This document shows, in pieces, positions 54,548 to 62,187 of a DNA stretch of 62,187 nucleotides. Position numbers and translations under genes: made by a program. Source of the stretch: Mesorhizobium silamurunense (GTDB taxonomy: Bacteria > Pseudomonadota > Alphaproteobacteria > Rhizobiales > Rhizobiaceae); assembly GCF_014843825.1 (NCBI RefSeq), contig NZ_JHQR01000044.1, positions 1-62,187 of the forward strand, given 5' to 3'. The notes beneath the pieces are model-generated. The model was not told where the DNA came from and searched no databases. It saw only the letters and a list, made by a program, of their open reading frames with translations. The stretch's first letter is position 1. Each line of letters begins with the position of its first letter.

Positions 54548-56400
54548 TAGGGGGCTGGCGTCCGCTGCCTTACCGCCGCCTGGATGAGCCGGTCGGCAAG
54601 GATCGCGAGGAAGGCGATCGACAGGCCGGCGATCAGGCCCATGCCTGCATCGGCCTTGCCGAGCGCGACATAGACCGCCTGCCCGAGATCGCGGGTGCCG
54701 ACAAGGGCAGCGATCGCCAGCATCGACAAGGCCGCCATGATGGTCTGGTTGAGGCCGAGCATGACGACCGGCAGCGCCAGCGGCAGCTTGGCCTGCAGCA
54801 GCGTCTGCGTCGGCGTCGCGCCCATCTGCTCGACGGCCTCGACCACGTCGGCGCGCACATGCCTCAGCCCATGCTCGACATAGCGGATCGGCGGCACGAT
54901 GGCGTAGAGCATGATGGCGATCAGCGCGGTGAACTCGCCGACCTTGAAGAACATCAGCGCCGGGATGAGGAAGACGAATTGCGGCATGGTCTGCAGCGCG
55001 TCGCAGATCGGCTTCAGGATGCGCGAGACGCGGTCGCTGTGCGCCGCCCATGTCCCCAGCGCGCCGCCGACAAGCAGGCAGAGCAGCACCGCCAGCGTGC
55101 AGAGATAGAGCGACTGCACGAGTTGCGACCACAGCCCGTTGACCAGAATCAGCGCGAAGCCGGCAAGCGCGAAAAGGCTGAGTCGCAGCCCTGCGACCTG
55201 CCCGGCAAGCAGCGCAACGGCGAGGATGAAGACGGGCCAAGGAAGGCCGAGGAACCCGGTGTAGAGGATGAGGCCCGCAGCCAGCACCGCCAGGGCCGCC
55301 CGCCAGCCGAGGCCGCGCAGCATCAACCCGGCCGCGGCGAGAACGAGAGCGAAATAGGCGGCTGCCATCGCCGGTGACAGCGCGAAGCCCCAGATGGCCG
55401 GCGTGGCGGAGCCCGAAATGCCGACCCGCAGCGGCAGAAGCAGACAATAAAGGACCGCGTTGCGGACACCGTCGAAGAACCAGGCATAGTCGCGCACGAT
55501 CCCAAGCAGCCATTGGTTGACGGCGCCCATCTCCGTACGCAGCCCGGTTTCCGGCAACAACGCTCCCTCCGGCGCGACGAGGCGGATGACGACCGCGATG
55601 CCCAGAGCGAGCAGCAGCGACAAGATCAGCCGACGCGGCGTCATCCACCGCATGGCGCGCGTCGGCCCGGCCTCGGGCTCCCTGGCAAAGCCGATGGTGA
55701 GGCGGTCGATGAGGATGGCAAGCAGCGCGATCACCAGGCCGGAGAGAATGCTCTGACCGAACTCGGCCTTGCGCATCGAGGACAGCACCTCCCAGCCGAT
55801 GTCCTCGAAGCCGCCGATGATGGCGGCGACGATGACCATCGACAGCGCCGCCATGGTCGTCTGGTTGAAGCCGACGAGAAGCTGCGGCAGAGCGGTCGGC
55901 ACCTCGACCTGCCAGAATTGCTGGCGACGGGTGCAGCCGCTCATCAGCCCGGCCTCGCTGATGGCGTCCGGCACGCGGTCGAGGCCGAGCATCGTGTTTC
56001 GCACCATCGGCGGCGTGGCATAGATCGCGCTGGCGATCAGCCCGACCACCGGTCCGAAGCCGAACAGAATTAAGAGCGGGATGAGATAGGCGAAGGCCGG
56101 CACGGTCTGCATCAGGTCGAGCGCGCCGAGCAGCACTGGGCGCAGGCGCGGACGGGCATAGCCAAGGACGCCGAGCAGGAACCCGAGCACGATCGAGATC
56201 GGAACCGCCAGCAGCACGAGCGCCAGCGTGTTCATGCTCTGCGGCCAGTAGCCGGGCGAATATGTCGTCTGCGATGCCAGGTTCGCAGTAGCGCTGCCCG
56301 AGACCGTCGACCCGGTGACCACCGCCCCGGTGATGTGCATCGGGCGGGCGTCGTCGCTTCTTCTGGCTTTGGAAGGCGCAAAACTGGTCGTGAGCGACAT
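54547..56400 (-). CDS. Fused betaine/proline-type ABC permease, probably 5'-truncated
   Basis: A 617-residue membrane protein with two ProW/OpuAB-like permease domains in tandem (LDLMQTVPAFAYLIPLLI near 90, and ALQTMPQFVFLIPALMFF near 445 are the duplicated motif). The second domain has a long stretch of membrane helices before its motif; the first has only about 50 residues of low-quality sequence. This suggests loss of the first helices. No binding protein or ATPase lies beside it. It may be inactive. Confidence 0.75.
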   Translation of the reverse strand: MSLTTSFAPSKARRSDDARPMHITGAVVTGSTVSGSATANLASQTTYSPGYWPQSMNTLALVLLAVPISIVLGFLLGVLGYARPRLRPVLLGALDLMQTVPAFAYLIPLLILFGFGPVVGLIASAIYATPPMVRNTMLGLDRVPDAISEAGLMSGCTRRQQFWQVEVPTALPQLLVGFNQTTMAALSMVIVAAIIGGFEDIGWEVLSSMRKAEFGQSILSGLVIALLAILIDRLTIGFAREPEAGPTRAMRWMTPRRLILSLLLALGIAVVIRLVAPEGALLPETGLRTEMGAVNQWLLGIVRDYAWFFDGVRNAVLYCLLLPLRVGISGSATPAIWGFALSPAMAAAYFALVLAAAGLMLRGLGWRAALAVLAAGLILYTGFLGLPWPVFILAVALLAGQVAGLRLSLFALAGFALILVNGLWSQLVQSLYLCTLAVLLCLLVGGALGTWAAHSDRVSRILKPICDALQTMPQFVFLIPALMFFKVGEFTALIAIMLYAIVPPIRYVEHGLRHVRADVVEAVEQMGATPTQTLLQAKLPLALPVVMLGLNQTIMAALSMLAIAALVGTRDLGQAVYVALGKADAGMGLIAGLSIAFLAILADRLIQAAVRQRTPAP

Positions 56401-56479
56401 CGACCAAGGTCTCGCCGGCGTGCGGCGGCGGGTTGAGCCAGGTCATTGCGGCAAGGTCGGACGTCATCGACCCTGCCCG

Positions 56480-57925
56480 TCAGCCGGCAAACGTATAGGC
56501 CGTCTTCACGGTGGTATAGAACTCCATGGCGTAACGGCCTTGCTCGCGCGGGCCATAGCTCGAGCCCTTGCGGCCGCCGAACGGAACATGGAAGTCGACG
56601 CCCGCCGTGGGCAGGTTGACCATCACCATGCCGGCTTCGGAATTGCGCTTGAAATGCGTCGCGTGCTTCAGGCTCGTCGTGCAGATGCCGGACGTCAGGC
56701 CGAACGGCGTGTCGTTGGCCACAGTCAGCGCCTCGTCATAATCCTTGACGCGGATAACGTTGGCGACCGGACCGAAGATTTCCTCGCGCGAGATGCGCAT
56801 GGCATTGGTGGCGCCGGTAAACAGCGCCGGCCTGAGATAAAAGCCGGGCGTCTCGCGTTCCAGCCGTTCGCCGCCGAAGGCGAGCTCGGCTCCTTCCTGG
56901 CGGCCGATGGCGATGTAGTCCTCGTCCTGCTTCAGCTGGGTCTGATCGACGACCGGGCCGATCTGCGTCTTGGCATCCAGCGCGTCGCCGATGACCAGCT
57001 TGTCCAGGCGCTCCTTCACCGCTTCGACGAAACGGTCGTGGATGCCTTCGGTGACGATCAGGCGCGAGGACGCGGTGCAGCGCTGGCCGGTCGAGAAATA
57101 GGCGCCATTGACGGTGCAGTCGACGGCGACGGCCAGGTCGGCGTCGTCTAGCACGACGAGCGGGTTCTTGCCGCCCATCTCGAGTTGGAACTTGCGCATA
57201 TGCTCCACACTTGCCTCGGCGACGCGTTTTCCCGTGCCGACCGAGCCGGTGAAGGAGATGGCGTTGACGTCCGGGCTGTCGAGCATGGCCTGGCCGACCA
57301 CCGAGCCCTTGCCCATGACGAGGTTGAGCACACCCTTGGGCAGGCCGGCGCGATGCAGGATATCGACGATGGTCCAGGCGCTTTCGGGAACCAGTTCCGC
57401 CGGCTTGAAGACGATCGTGTTGCCGTAGGCGAGCGCAGGCGCAATCTTCCAGGCGGGAATCGCGATCGGGAAATTCCACGGCGTGATGATGCCGACGATG
57501 CCGACCCCATCGCGCGTCATCTCGACGCCGACGCCCGGCCTGACGCTCGGCACCAGTTCGCCCGTCAGGCGCAGCGTCTCGCCGGCGAAGAAATCGAAGA
57601 TCTGCGCCGCGCGGATGGTCTCGCCGACGCCTTCGGCCAGCGTCTTGCCTTCCTCGCGGGCGAGAGACCGGCCGATCTCGTCCTTGCGCGCCATGATCTC
57701 GTCGGAGGTCTTCTTCAGCACGGCGTGGCGCGCCAGCGGCCCGGAGCGCGACCAAGCCGGGAAGGCCGCCTTGGCGGCCGCAATGGCTTGTTTTGCTTCC
57801 TCCGGCCCGGCCGAGGCGTATTCGCCAACGACGTCATCGGTGTTCGACGGGTTGATGTTGCGCGAGCCGGCCTCGCCCAGCCACTCGCCATCGATCAGGT
57901 TCTTGCGGAGCACGGTCATCTTCAT
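56480..57925 (-). CDS. NAD(P)-dependent aldehyde dehydrogenase (2-oxoglutarate-semialdehyde type)
   Basis: A 481-residue cytoplasmic aldehyde dehydrogenase. Motifs: PWNFPIAIPAWKIAPALAYG, FTGSVGTGKRVAE, catalytic Glu in LEMGGKNP and Cys in STGQRCTASSR (about residue 285). The C-terminus VPFGGRKGSSYGPREQGRYA resembles 2-oxoglutaric semialdehyde dehydrogenases of sugar-acid pathways. The closest activity cannot be told from sequence alone. It lies behind a GntR-type palindrome, so it is probably inducible by a sugar acid. Confidence 0.85.
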   Translation of the reverse strand: MKMTVLRKNLIDGEWLGEAGSRNINPSNTDDVVGEYASAGPEEAKQAIAAAKAAFPAWSRSGPLARHAVLKKTSDEIMARKDEIGRSLAREEGKTLAEGVGETIRAAQIFDFFAGETLRLTGELVPSVRPGVGVEMTRDGVGIVGIITPWNFPIAIPAWKIAPALAYGNTIVFKPAELVPESAWTIVDILHRAGLPKGVLNLVMGKGSVVGQAMLDSPDVNAISFTGSVGTGKRVAEASVEHMRKFQLEMGGKNPLVVLDDADLAVAVDCTVNGAYFSTGQRCTASSRLIVTEGIHDRFVEAVKERLDKLVIGDALDAKTQIGPVVDQTQLKQDEDYIAIGRQEGAELAFGGERLERETPGFYLRPALFTGATNAMRISREEIFGPVANVIRVKDYDEALTVANDTPFGLTSGICTTSLKHATHFKRNSEAGMVMVNLPTAGVDFHVPFGGRKGSSYGPREQGRYAMEFYTTVKTAYTFAG

Positions 57926-57928
57926 TCC

Positions 57929-57962
57929 TTCGAGATTGGCTTATTTCTTCGAGATTGGCTGG
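57929..57962. repeat. Short direct duplication before the aldehyde dehydrogenase
   Basis: TTCGAGATTGGCT occurs twice (about 57929-57941 and 57948-57960), 19 bp apart, just before the start codon in the 5' leader. It looks like a recent slippage duplication. Confidence 0.6.
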
Positions 57963-57979
57963 GGCGGCAAAGCGCCGGT

Positions 57980-57996
57980 CATTTGTCAGACAAATG
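57980..57996. promoter_or_regulatory. GntR (FadR-type) operator candidate
   Basis: CATTTGTCAGACAAATG is a 17-bp palindrome with one central base, 55 bp before the aldehyde dehydrogenase ATG. Its core TTGTCAGACAA fits the TNGTNNNACNA consensus of FadR-subfamily GntR proteins. A weaker TTGTCCGGCAA follows at 58006. No GntR gene is in the window. Confidence 0.6.
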
Positions 57997-58108
57997 ATAT
58001 ACGCATTGTCCGGCAAAAGGTCTACCCGAGACCCTTGGATAAACCTAGGCGCGCGGCGGCGGAAGTCCATCGAGCCGTCCGCGACCACCTGTCACGATGT
58101 GGTGGCTC

Positions 58109-58594
58109 TCAGACGGAGAACGACCAGAACAAGCAGGCGAGCGTTACCGCGGCGAAGACGACGAAGAACAGGCTTCTGAGCAGGATGTTGCGGCGAAGCT
58201 CGTTCATGGTGAGATGCGCCGCCACGATCGCCGCGACGAAGACGAAGCGCCAGTTGAGAAGCGCCCATATCACGTCGTGCTGACCGAAGGCCCATCGGGC
58301 GAGAAGTGCACCGACAATGGTCGCGAACAGCACGATCGTCGCCCAGAAGATCGCGTCGGCGGCATGCGTCAGCACCACGCCGGCGGCGCGGATGGGCAGG
58401 ATCATCATCAGCAGCGCGCTGAAGAAATAGATTGCGGCGATGGCGAGGAAGGACCCCGCGTCGGCGACGCCGTCGAGACGCTTCACGCCGAAGGCGCCTT
58501 GGGGATAGCCGTGCCTGGCGACCGCGAGCGAGAGCGCCATCAGCAAGGCGCTCAGGACCGTGACCAATGCGAATGTGCCGAGGGCCTTGCTCAT
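58109..58594 (-). CDS. Predicted membrane protein, unknown function
   Basis: A 161-residue protein from ATG 58594 with four predicted transmembrane segments (about 8-26, 48-68, 80-105 and 112-155, the last perhaps two). No signature residues are recognised. It stands alone between a family A repeat and the aldehyde dehydrogenase promoter. Confidence 0.65.
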   Translation of the reverse strand: MSKALGTFALVTVLSALLMALSLAVARHGYPQGAFGVKRLDGVADAGSFLAIAAIYFFSALLMMILPIRAAGVVLTHAADAIFWATIVLFATIVGALLARWAFGQHDVIWALLNWRFVFVAAIVAAHLTMNELRRNILLRSLFFVVFAAVTLACLFWSFSV

Positions 58595-58634
58595 GCCGTT
58601 TCCTGTCAAGACGAATCAACGAGGGCCTACTAGA

Positions 58635-58677
58635 GCAATTCCAGGAACAGTGTGTAACGGTTTTCCATCCGGAATTG
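58635..58677. repeat. Palindromic repeat, family A copy 5
   Basis: GCAATTCCAGGAACAGTGTG to TCCGGAATTG, same orientation as copy 4. The final C of the inverted end is lost (GGAATTGG). Confidence 0.75.
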
Positions 58678-58720
58678 GGCGGAAGCAACCGGTTACAACA
58701 TGGTCACGAAAAGCCGCCAT

Positions 58721-59638
58721 TCACCTCTCGACATTCTCGAAGGCCTCAGGCTTCTGCGAAGCCGCAACGAGCTCGCCCTTACGCCGGGCCGTCTCCAAGC
58801 CGACTTCAATGAAGCGTCTGGCATGGCGGGCAAGCTCCATGTTGTCGGTCCACAGATTGCGCCAGATCGCCGTCTTCTTCGACAGGTTCTCGTCGACGAT
58901 CTCGGAGGAGAAGGATTCGAAGCTGAGTTCGTCGCTGTAGCCGATGGCCGTCAGCGCATCGAAGATCGCGGCGAAGTCGATGCTGCCGGTGCCGAGGAAG
59001 CCGCGATGGCTTTCGCCGATATGGACATAGCCGATCTTGTTCGCGGCATGGCGAATGGCCAACCCGACATCGGCCTCCTCGATGTTCATGTGGAAGGTGT
59101 CGAGATGCAGGAAGATGTTGTCGGAGCCGGTATCGTCGATGAAGGCAAGCCCCTGCGAGGCGGTGTTGAGCAGGTTGCTCTCGAAGCGGTTGACGATTTC
59201 GAGGTTGAGCGTGACGCCGGCAGCCTTGGCGGTTTCCGCGACGCTCGCGAGCGTCGCGGCGCTGCGGTTCCACTGGTCGCGCGTCGGCGGCTCGGTCTGC
59301 AATCCGTGGCTGGTCGAGAGGATGCCGCCGACTTTGCGGCCGCCGAGATCGCGGGTGAGCGCTATGGTGCGGTTCAGGATGTCGACGCCGTGCGCGGCGA
59401 CCGCCTTGTCGGCGCTGGAAATGTCGCCCTCGGCCGGCAGGCCGATGCTGATCGCGACGCCGAGGCCGAGATCGGCGATGCTTTTGGCCAGGCTGCCGAT
59501 ATCGACATTGGCCGGGTCGAGATAGGAGAACTCGATCAGGTCGAAGCCGGCCTCTTTTGTGTTGGCCAGCGTACGCTCGAGGTCTTTCTGCGCCGAGCTC
59601 GCCGACCAGACGAAAGAGTGGATACCAATGCGCGACAT
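58721..59638 (-). CDS. Sugar-phosphate isomerase/epimerase-like TIM barrel
   Basis: A 305-residue enzyme of the xylose-isomerase-like family, near D-tagatose/D-psicose 3-epimerases. Metal ligands can be placed as Glu in LNLEIVNRFE, Asp in LHLDTFHMNIEE, His in YVHIGESHRG and Glu in LSFESFSSE. It is the distal gene of a minus-strand sugar operon with a ribose-type importer, so it probably interconverts the imported ketose or polyol product. The exact sugar is not readable. Confidence 0.85.
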   Translation of the reverse strand: MSRIGIHSFVWSASSAQKDLERTLANTKEAGFDLIEFSYLDPANVDIGSLAKSIADLGLGVAISIGLPAEGDISSADKAVAAHGVDILNRTIALTRDLGGRKVGGILSTSHGLQTEPPTRDQWNRSAATLASVAETAKAAGVTLNLEIVNRFESNLLNTASQGLAFIDDTGSDNIFLHLDTFHMNIEEADVGLAIRHAANKIGYVHIGESHRGFLGTGSIDFAAIFDALTAIGYSDELSFESFSSEIVDENLSKKTAIWRNLWTDNMELARHARRFIEVGLETARRKGELVAASQKPEAFENVER

Positions 59639-59743
59639 GTTCGTCTCCGTCTGCTGCGAAGGATCAGACCCGAGAACCGGTCCTGGTCCGACGACTGGAT
59701 AAGGGTGCGGCCGGCGCCGCCGGCCGCACTGCGCTAGAGAGGA

Positions 59744-60682
59744 TCAGCGGGCCGCGGTCCAGCCCTTATAGTCCTTGAGGTTCTCGGCGGTGATCAGCTT
59801 CGGATCGAGCAGGACGACCGGCTCGGCCGGCTTCTTGCCGGCAAGCACGTCGGCCGCCATCTGCAGCGACTGGCCGGCCATCACATAGGGATCCTGCGAG
59901 GCCGAGGCCTTGATCATCGAGGTGCCGGAGGCGAATTCCTTCTCGATATCGGGAGCGCCGTCGACCGCGGTGAAGATGAATTCCGAGCGGCTGAGCTGCT
60001 TGGCCGCGAGCTGCGCGCCGATCGCCGTCGGGTCGTTGATGGCAAACACCGCGTCGATCTTGTCGAAGCGGGTGAGCAGCGACTGGAACACCTTCAGGCC
60101 GCCGTCGCGCGAGCCTTCGGCGTTCTGGTCGTCGGACAGGACCTTGATGTCCGGATGCTGCGCGAGAACGTTCTTGCACCCCTTGACGCGCTCCAGGATC
60201 GACGACGATGCCGGGCCGTTGAGGATGACGTAGTCGCCCTTGCCGCCGGTGTGGTCGACCAGGTACTGGCAGGCCTCCTCGCCGGCCTTGACGTTGTTGG
60301 TCATCACGGTGACGTCGGCGCCCGGCGCCGAAACGTCGAAGGCAGCGACCACGATGCCCGCCGCCTGCGCCTTCTTGACGGCAGGCGCGATCGCCTTGGC
60401 GTCGACGGCGTTGAGCATGATCACGTCGACGCCGGCGGCGATGAAGGAGTCGATCTGCGAGACCTGCTTGTTGAGATCGTAGTCCGCCGATACCGACGTC
60501 ACCTCGACCTTGGGATTGATCTTCTTGGCCGCATCCTCGATGCCCTTGATGGTGGCGACGAAGAAGGGGTTGCCGAGCAGGCCGACCGAGATGCCGACCT
60601 TGTTCAGGTCCTTGGCCGATGCCGGCGCGACGGCGAGAGCCGCGAGGGCTGCGCCGCAGAGCAGTTTGGCGATGGTCTTCAT
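59744..60682 (-). CDS. Ribose-type ABC transporter substrate-binding protein
   Basis: A 312-residue periplasmic protein with signal peptide (residues 1-23, ending APASA). The fold 1 family start VGISVGLLGNPFFVATIKGI and LNAVDAKAIAPAVKKAQAAG are RbsB hallmarks. It lies 105 nt before the epimerase gene and 83 nt after the permease. Confidence 0.9.
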   Translation of the reverse strand: MKTIAKLLCGAALAALAVAPASAKDLNKVGISVGLLGNPFFVATIKGIEDAAKKINPKVEVTSVSADYDLNKQVSQIDSFIAAGVDVIMLNAVDAKAIAPAVKKAQAAGIVVAAFDVSAPGADVTVMTNNVKAGEEACQYLVDHTGGKGDYVILNGPASSSILERVKGCKNVLAQHPDIKVLSDDQNAEGSRDGGLKVFQSLLTRFDKIDAVFAINDPTAIGAQLAAKQLSRSEFIFTAVDGAPDIEKEFASGTSMIKASASQDPYVMAGQSLQMAADVLAGKKPAEPVVLLDPKLITAENLKDYKGWTAAR

Positions 60683-60765
60683 TTACTTGCTTCCTCCGAT
60701 TGCCCCGCGCCTCTCACGGTGCGTTAAACACAGTCCGGCCCGTCCGGGCCGGCGACCAAGGTCAA

Positions 60766-61776
60766 TCACGTTCTTGCTCCGGCCTGGAGCCGGTAACGGT
60801 CGAGGGCGACCGCCACGATGATGACCAATCCCTTGATGATGTACTGCCAGATGTCCGAAACACCGGCCAAAATGAGCCCGTTGGAGAGCACGGCGATGAT
60901 CAGGCCGCCGATCAGCGTGCCCCAGATCGAGCCGACGCCGCCGACGAAGCTGGTGCCGCCGAGAATGACGGCGGCGATGGCATCGAGCTCGTAGGACTGA
61001 CCGAGCTGCAGGCCGTTGGCGGCGTAGAGCCTCGCTGCCGACATGACGCCACCGAGGCCGGCGAGCAGACCGGAGACGCCATAGACGAAGAGCAGCACCA
61101 GCGGCACCTTGATCCCGGTGAGGCGTGCCGCCTCGGCATTGCCGCCCACGGCATAGATCCAGGTGCCGAGCACCGTGCGCTTCAAGACCAGCCAGGACAG
61201 CACCACCACCGTCAGCGCGATGATGACCAGCCACGGAATGCCGAACAGCGAGCCATTGCCGATGAAGTCGAACGGCAGGTCGGAATTGAACACCGTCGTG
61301 TCCTCGCCGAGCAGGCGGGCGACGCCGCGCACCGCAGTAAGCGAGCCCAGGGTGACGATGAAGGGCGGCAGCCTGATATAGGCGACGAGCAGCCCGTTGA
61401 CGACGCCGAAGCCGAGGCCGATCAAGATGGCGGCGGGAATGCCGAGCATGCCCCAGTCCGGCACCAGCGACACCAGCACCGCCACCATCGCCGACGCAGC
61501 GAGGACCGAGCCGACGGAGAGATCGATGCCGCCGGTGAGGATGACGAAGGTCATGCCGGCGGCGAGCACGATGTTGATCGACGATTGCTGGGTAACGATG
61601 AGCAGGTTGGTGCCAGTGAGGAAGCGCGGGTTGATGAACTGGAAGCCGGCCGCAAGCAGCACCAAGACAGGCAGCATGCCGAGCGCGGCGAAGGCCGTGC
61701 GCAGCCGCCGGCTCCTGACCGCCGCCTGATCCGCTGTCTTCGTCACGGTTGTGCTGCCGGTCATCTTGTCGATCAT
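60766..61776 (-). CDS. Ribose-type ABC transporter permease
   Basis: A 336-residue RbsC-family membrane subunit with eight to ten hydrophobic segments. The family block [20 protein letters not shown] and [17 protein letters not shown] are present. Its start overlaps the ATPase stop by ATGA. Minus-strand order is ATPase, permease, binding protein, epimerase. Confidence 0.92.
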   Translation of the reverse strand: MIDKMTGSTTVTKTADQAAVRSRRLRTAFAALGMLPVLVLLAAGFQFINPRFLTGTNLLIVTQQSSINIVLAAGMTFVILTGGIDLSVGSVLAASAMVAVLVSLVPDWGMLGIPAAILIGLGFGVVNGLLVAYIRLPPFIVTLGSLTAVRGVARLLGEDTTVFNSDLPFDFIGNGSLFGIPWLVIIALTVVVLSWLVLKRTVLGTWIYAVGGNAEAARLTGIKVPLVLLFVYGVSGLLAGLGGVMSAARLYAANGLQLGQSYELDAIAAVILGGTSFVGGVGSIWGTLIGGLIIAVLSNGLILAGVSDIWQYIIKGLVIIVAVALDRYRLQAGART

Positions 61777-62187
61777 TCCTGGGCCGCTCCCGTCGCAAGT
61801 TCCATGATCGCTTCCTGGCGAAGCGGTTCGCCCGCGGACGCCGTCACCTCGCCGGCGATGGCGCCGTCGCGCATCACCAGCACGCGGTCGGCGACTCCGA
61901 TCACTTCCGGCAATTCGCTGGAGATCATCAGGATGGCGATGCCCTTGTTGGCGAGACTGTCGATCAGCCGGTAGATCTCCGACTTGGCGCCGACATCGAC
62001 GCCGCGCGTCGGCTCGTCGAGGATGATCACCTTCGGCGCGGTCTCCAGCAGGCGGGCGAGCAGCACCTTCTGCTGGTTGCCGCCCGACAGCGAGCCGGCA
62101 TTGGCCTGCGCCGACCTCGTGCGGATCGACAGTTCGGCGACCGCCTTGGCGGCGCGCCGTTCGGCGGCGGCGAAGTCGCGAAAACCG
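61773..62187 (-). CDS. Ribose-type ABC transporter ATPase, C-terminal part (leaves window)
   Basis: The last 137 residues of an RbsA-type double ATPase: signature [16 protein letters not shown], Walker [21 protein letters not shown] and switch region [16 protein letters not shown]. The open frame continues through the window edge. The His of the classical switch is Ser-Glu (SSELPE) as usual for the second domain in this family. Confidence 0.92.
   Translation of the reverse strand, partial: GFRDFAAAERRAAKAVAELSIRTRSAQANAGSLSGGNQQKVLLARLLETAPKVIILDEPTRGVDVGAKSEIYRLIDSLANKGIAILMISSELPEVIGVADRVLVMRDGAIAGEVTASAGEPLRQEAIMELATGAAQE

Noticed and set aside
54389..56467. A 692-codon frame on the minus strand overlapping the fused permease in another frame
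   Set aside because: Its product is Arg/Ala-rich with no membrane segments, whereas the frame at 54547-56400 gives two clear permease domains.

Overview
The window looks like a chromosomal piece of a Rhizobiales alphaproteobacterium, most likely Mesorhizobium or a close relative. The reasons are the uniformly high GC, a succinoglycan-type exo gene cluster with the exoX/exoY arrangement, a glycerol-type ABC importer with two ATPases, and several families of short palindromic intergenic repeats. This placement is inferred from gene content; no rRNA or tRNA gene is present.

Layout. (1) 1-115 is the start of hrpB, leaving the window. (2) 470-12257 is one long plus-strand catabolic operon. It has a binding-protein-dependent importer (binding protein, two permeases, a 68-residue membrane protein, two ATPases), then an ATP-type DhaK-DhaL fusion, then a phosphotransferase-type dihydroxyacetone-kinase set (DhaL, DhaM, HPr, Enzyme I, a 144-residue HTH-like protein, DhaK). 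The operon thus encodes both known kinase chemistries and its own PEP phosphorelay. (3) 12331-15269 is a small RiPP locus: nucleotidyltransferase, HprK-like kinase, lasso-type leader peptidase (B2), PqqD-like recognition protein (B1) and a 32-residue precursor. It has no lasso cyclase, and the precursor has no Asp/Glu after its leader, so the product cannot be a lasso peptide. (4) 15411-21994 is ordinary: a tiny membrane protein, prpE, an acyltransferase, a PPP-type phosphatase, and a divergent NmrA-like / LysR pair.

(5) 22093-52962 is an exopolysaccharide region: tyrosine autokinase, galU, GT2 enzymes like ExoO/M/A/U, ExoL, a flippase, a phosphoribosyltransferase-HAD fusion, a GT4, a GMC oxidoreductase with a Tat partner, UDP-glucose dehydrogenase, ExoK, ExoX, ExoY, ExoF, an acyltransferase and ExoQ. 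Between exoU and exoX sits a complete lasso-peptide cluster (precursor, B1, B2, cyclase, kinase, exporter) with a second nucleotidyltransferase divergent to it. The predicted lasso core closes Gly1 to Asp9 and ends in Ser, the residue expected for a kinase-tailored lasso peptide.

A 12-bp motif, TGC-RNY-GCAGCA or a close variant, recurs upstream of seven transcription units (acyltransferase, exoL, flippase, coiled-coil gene, lasso precursor, exoY, exoQ). It resembles the TGC/GCA operator of the polyhydroxybutyrate regulator PhaR/AniA and would place the polysaccharide and the lasso peptide in one regulon.

(6) 53306-58594 holds a secreted GlcG/HbpS protein, the tail of a broken oligopeptide-ABC ATPase, a probably 5'-truncated fused betaine-type permease with no partners, an aldehyde dehydrogenase behind a GntR-type palindrome, and a membrane protein. 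This stretch looks partly decayed. (7) 58721-62187 is a sugar operon on the minus strand: TIM-barrel isomerase/epimerase, ribose-type binding protein, permease, and an ATPase that runs off the window.
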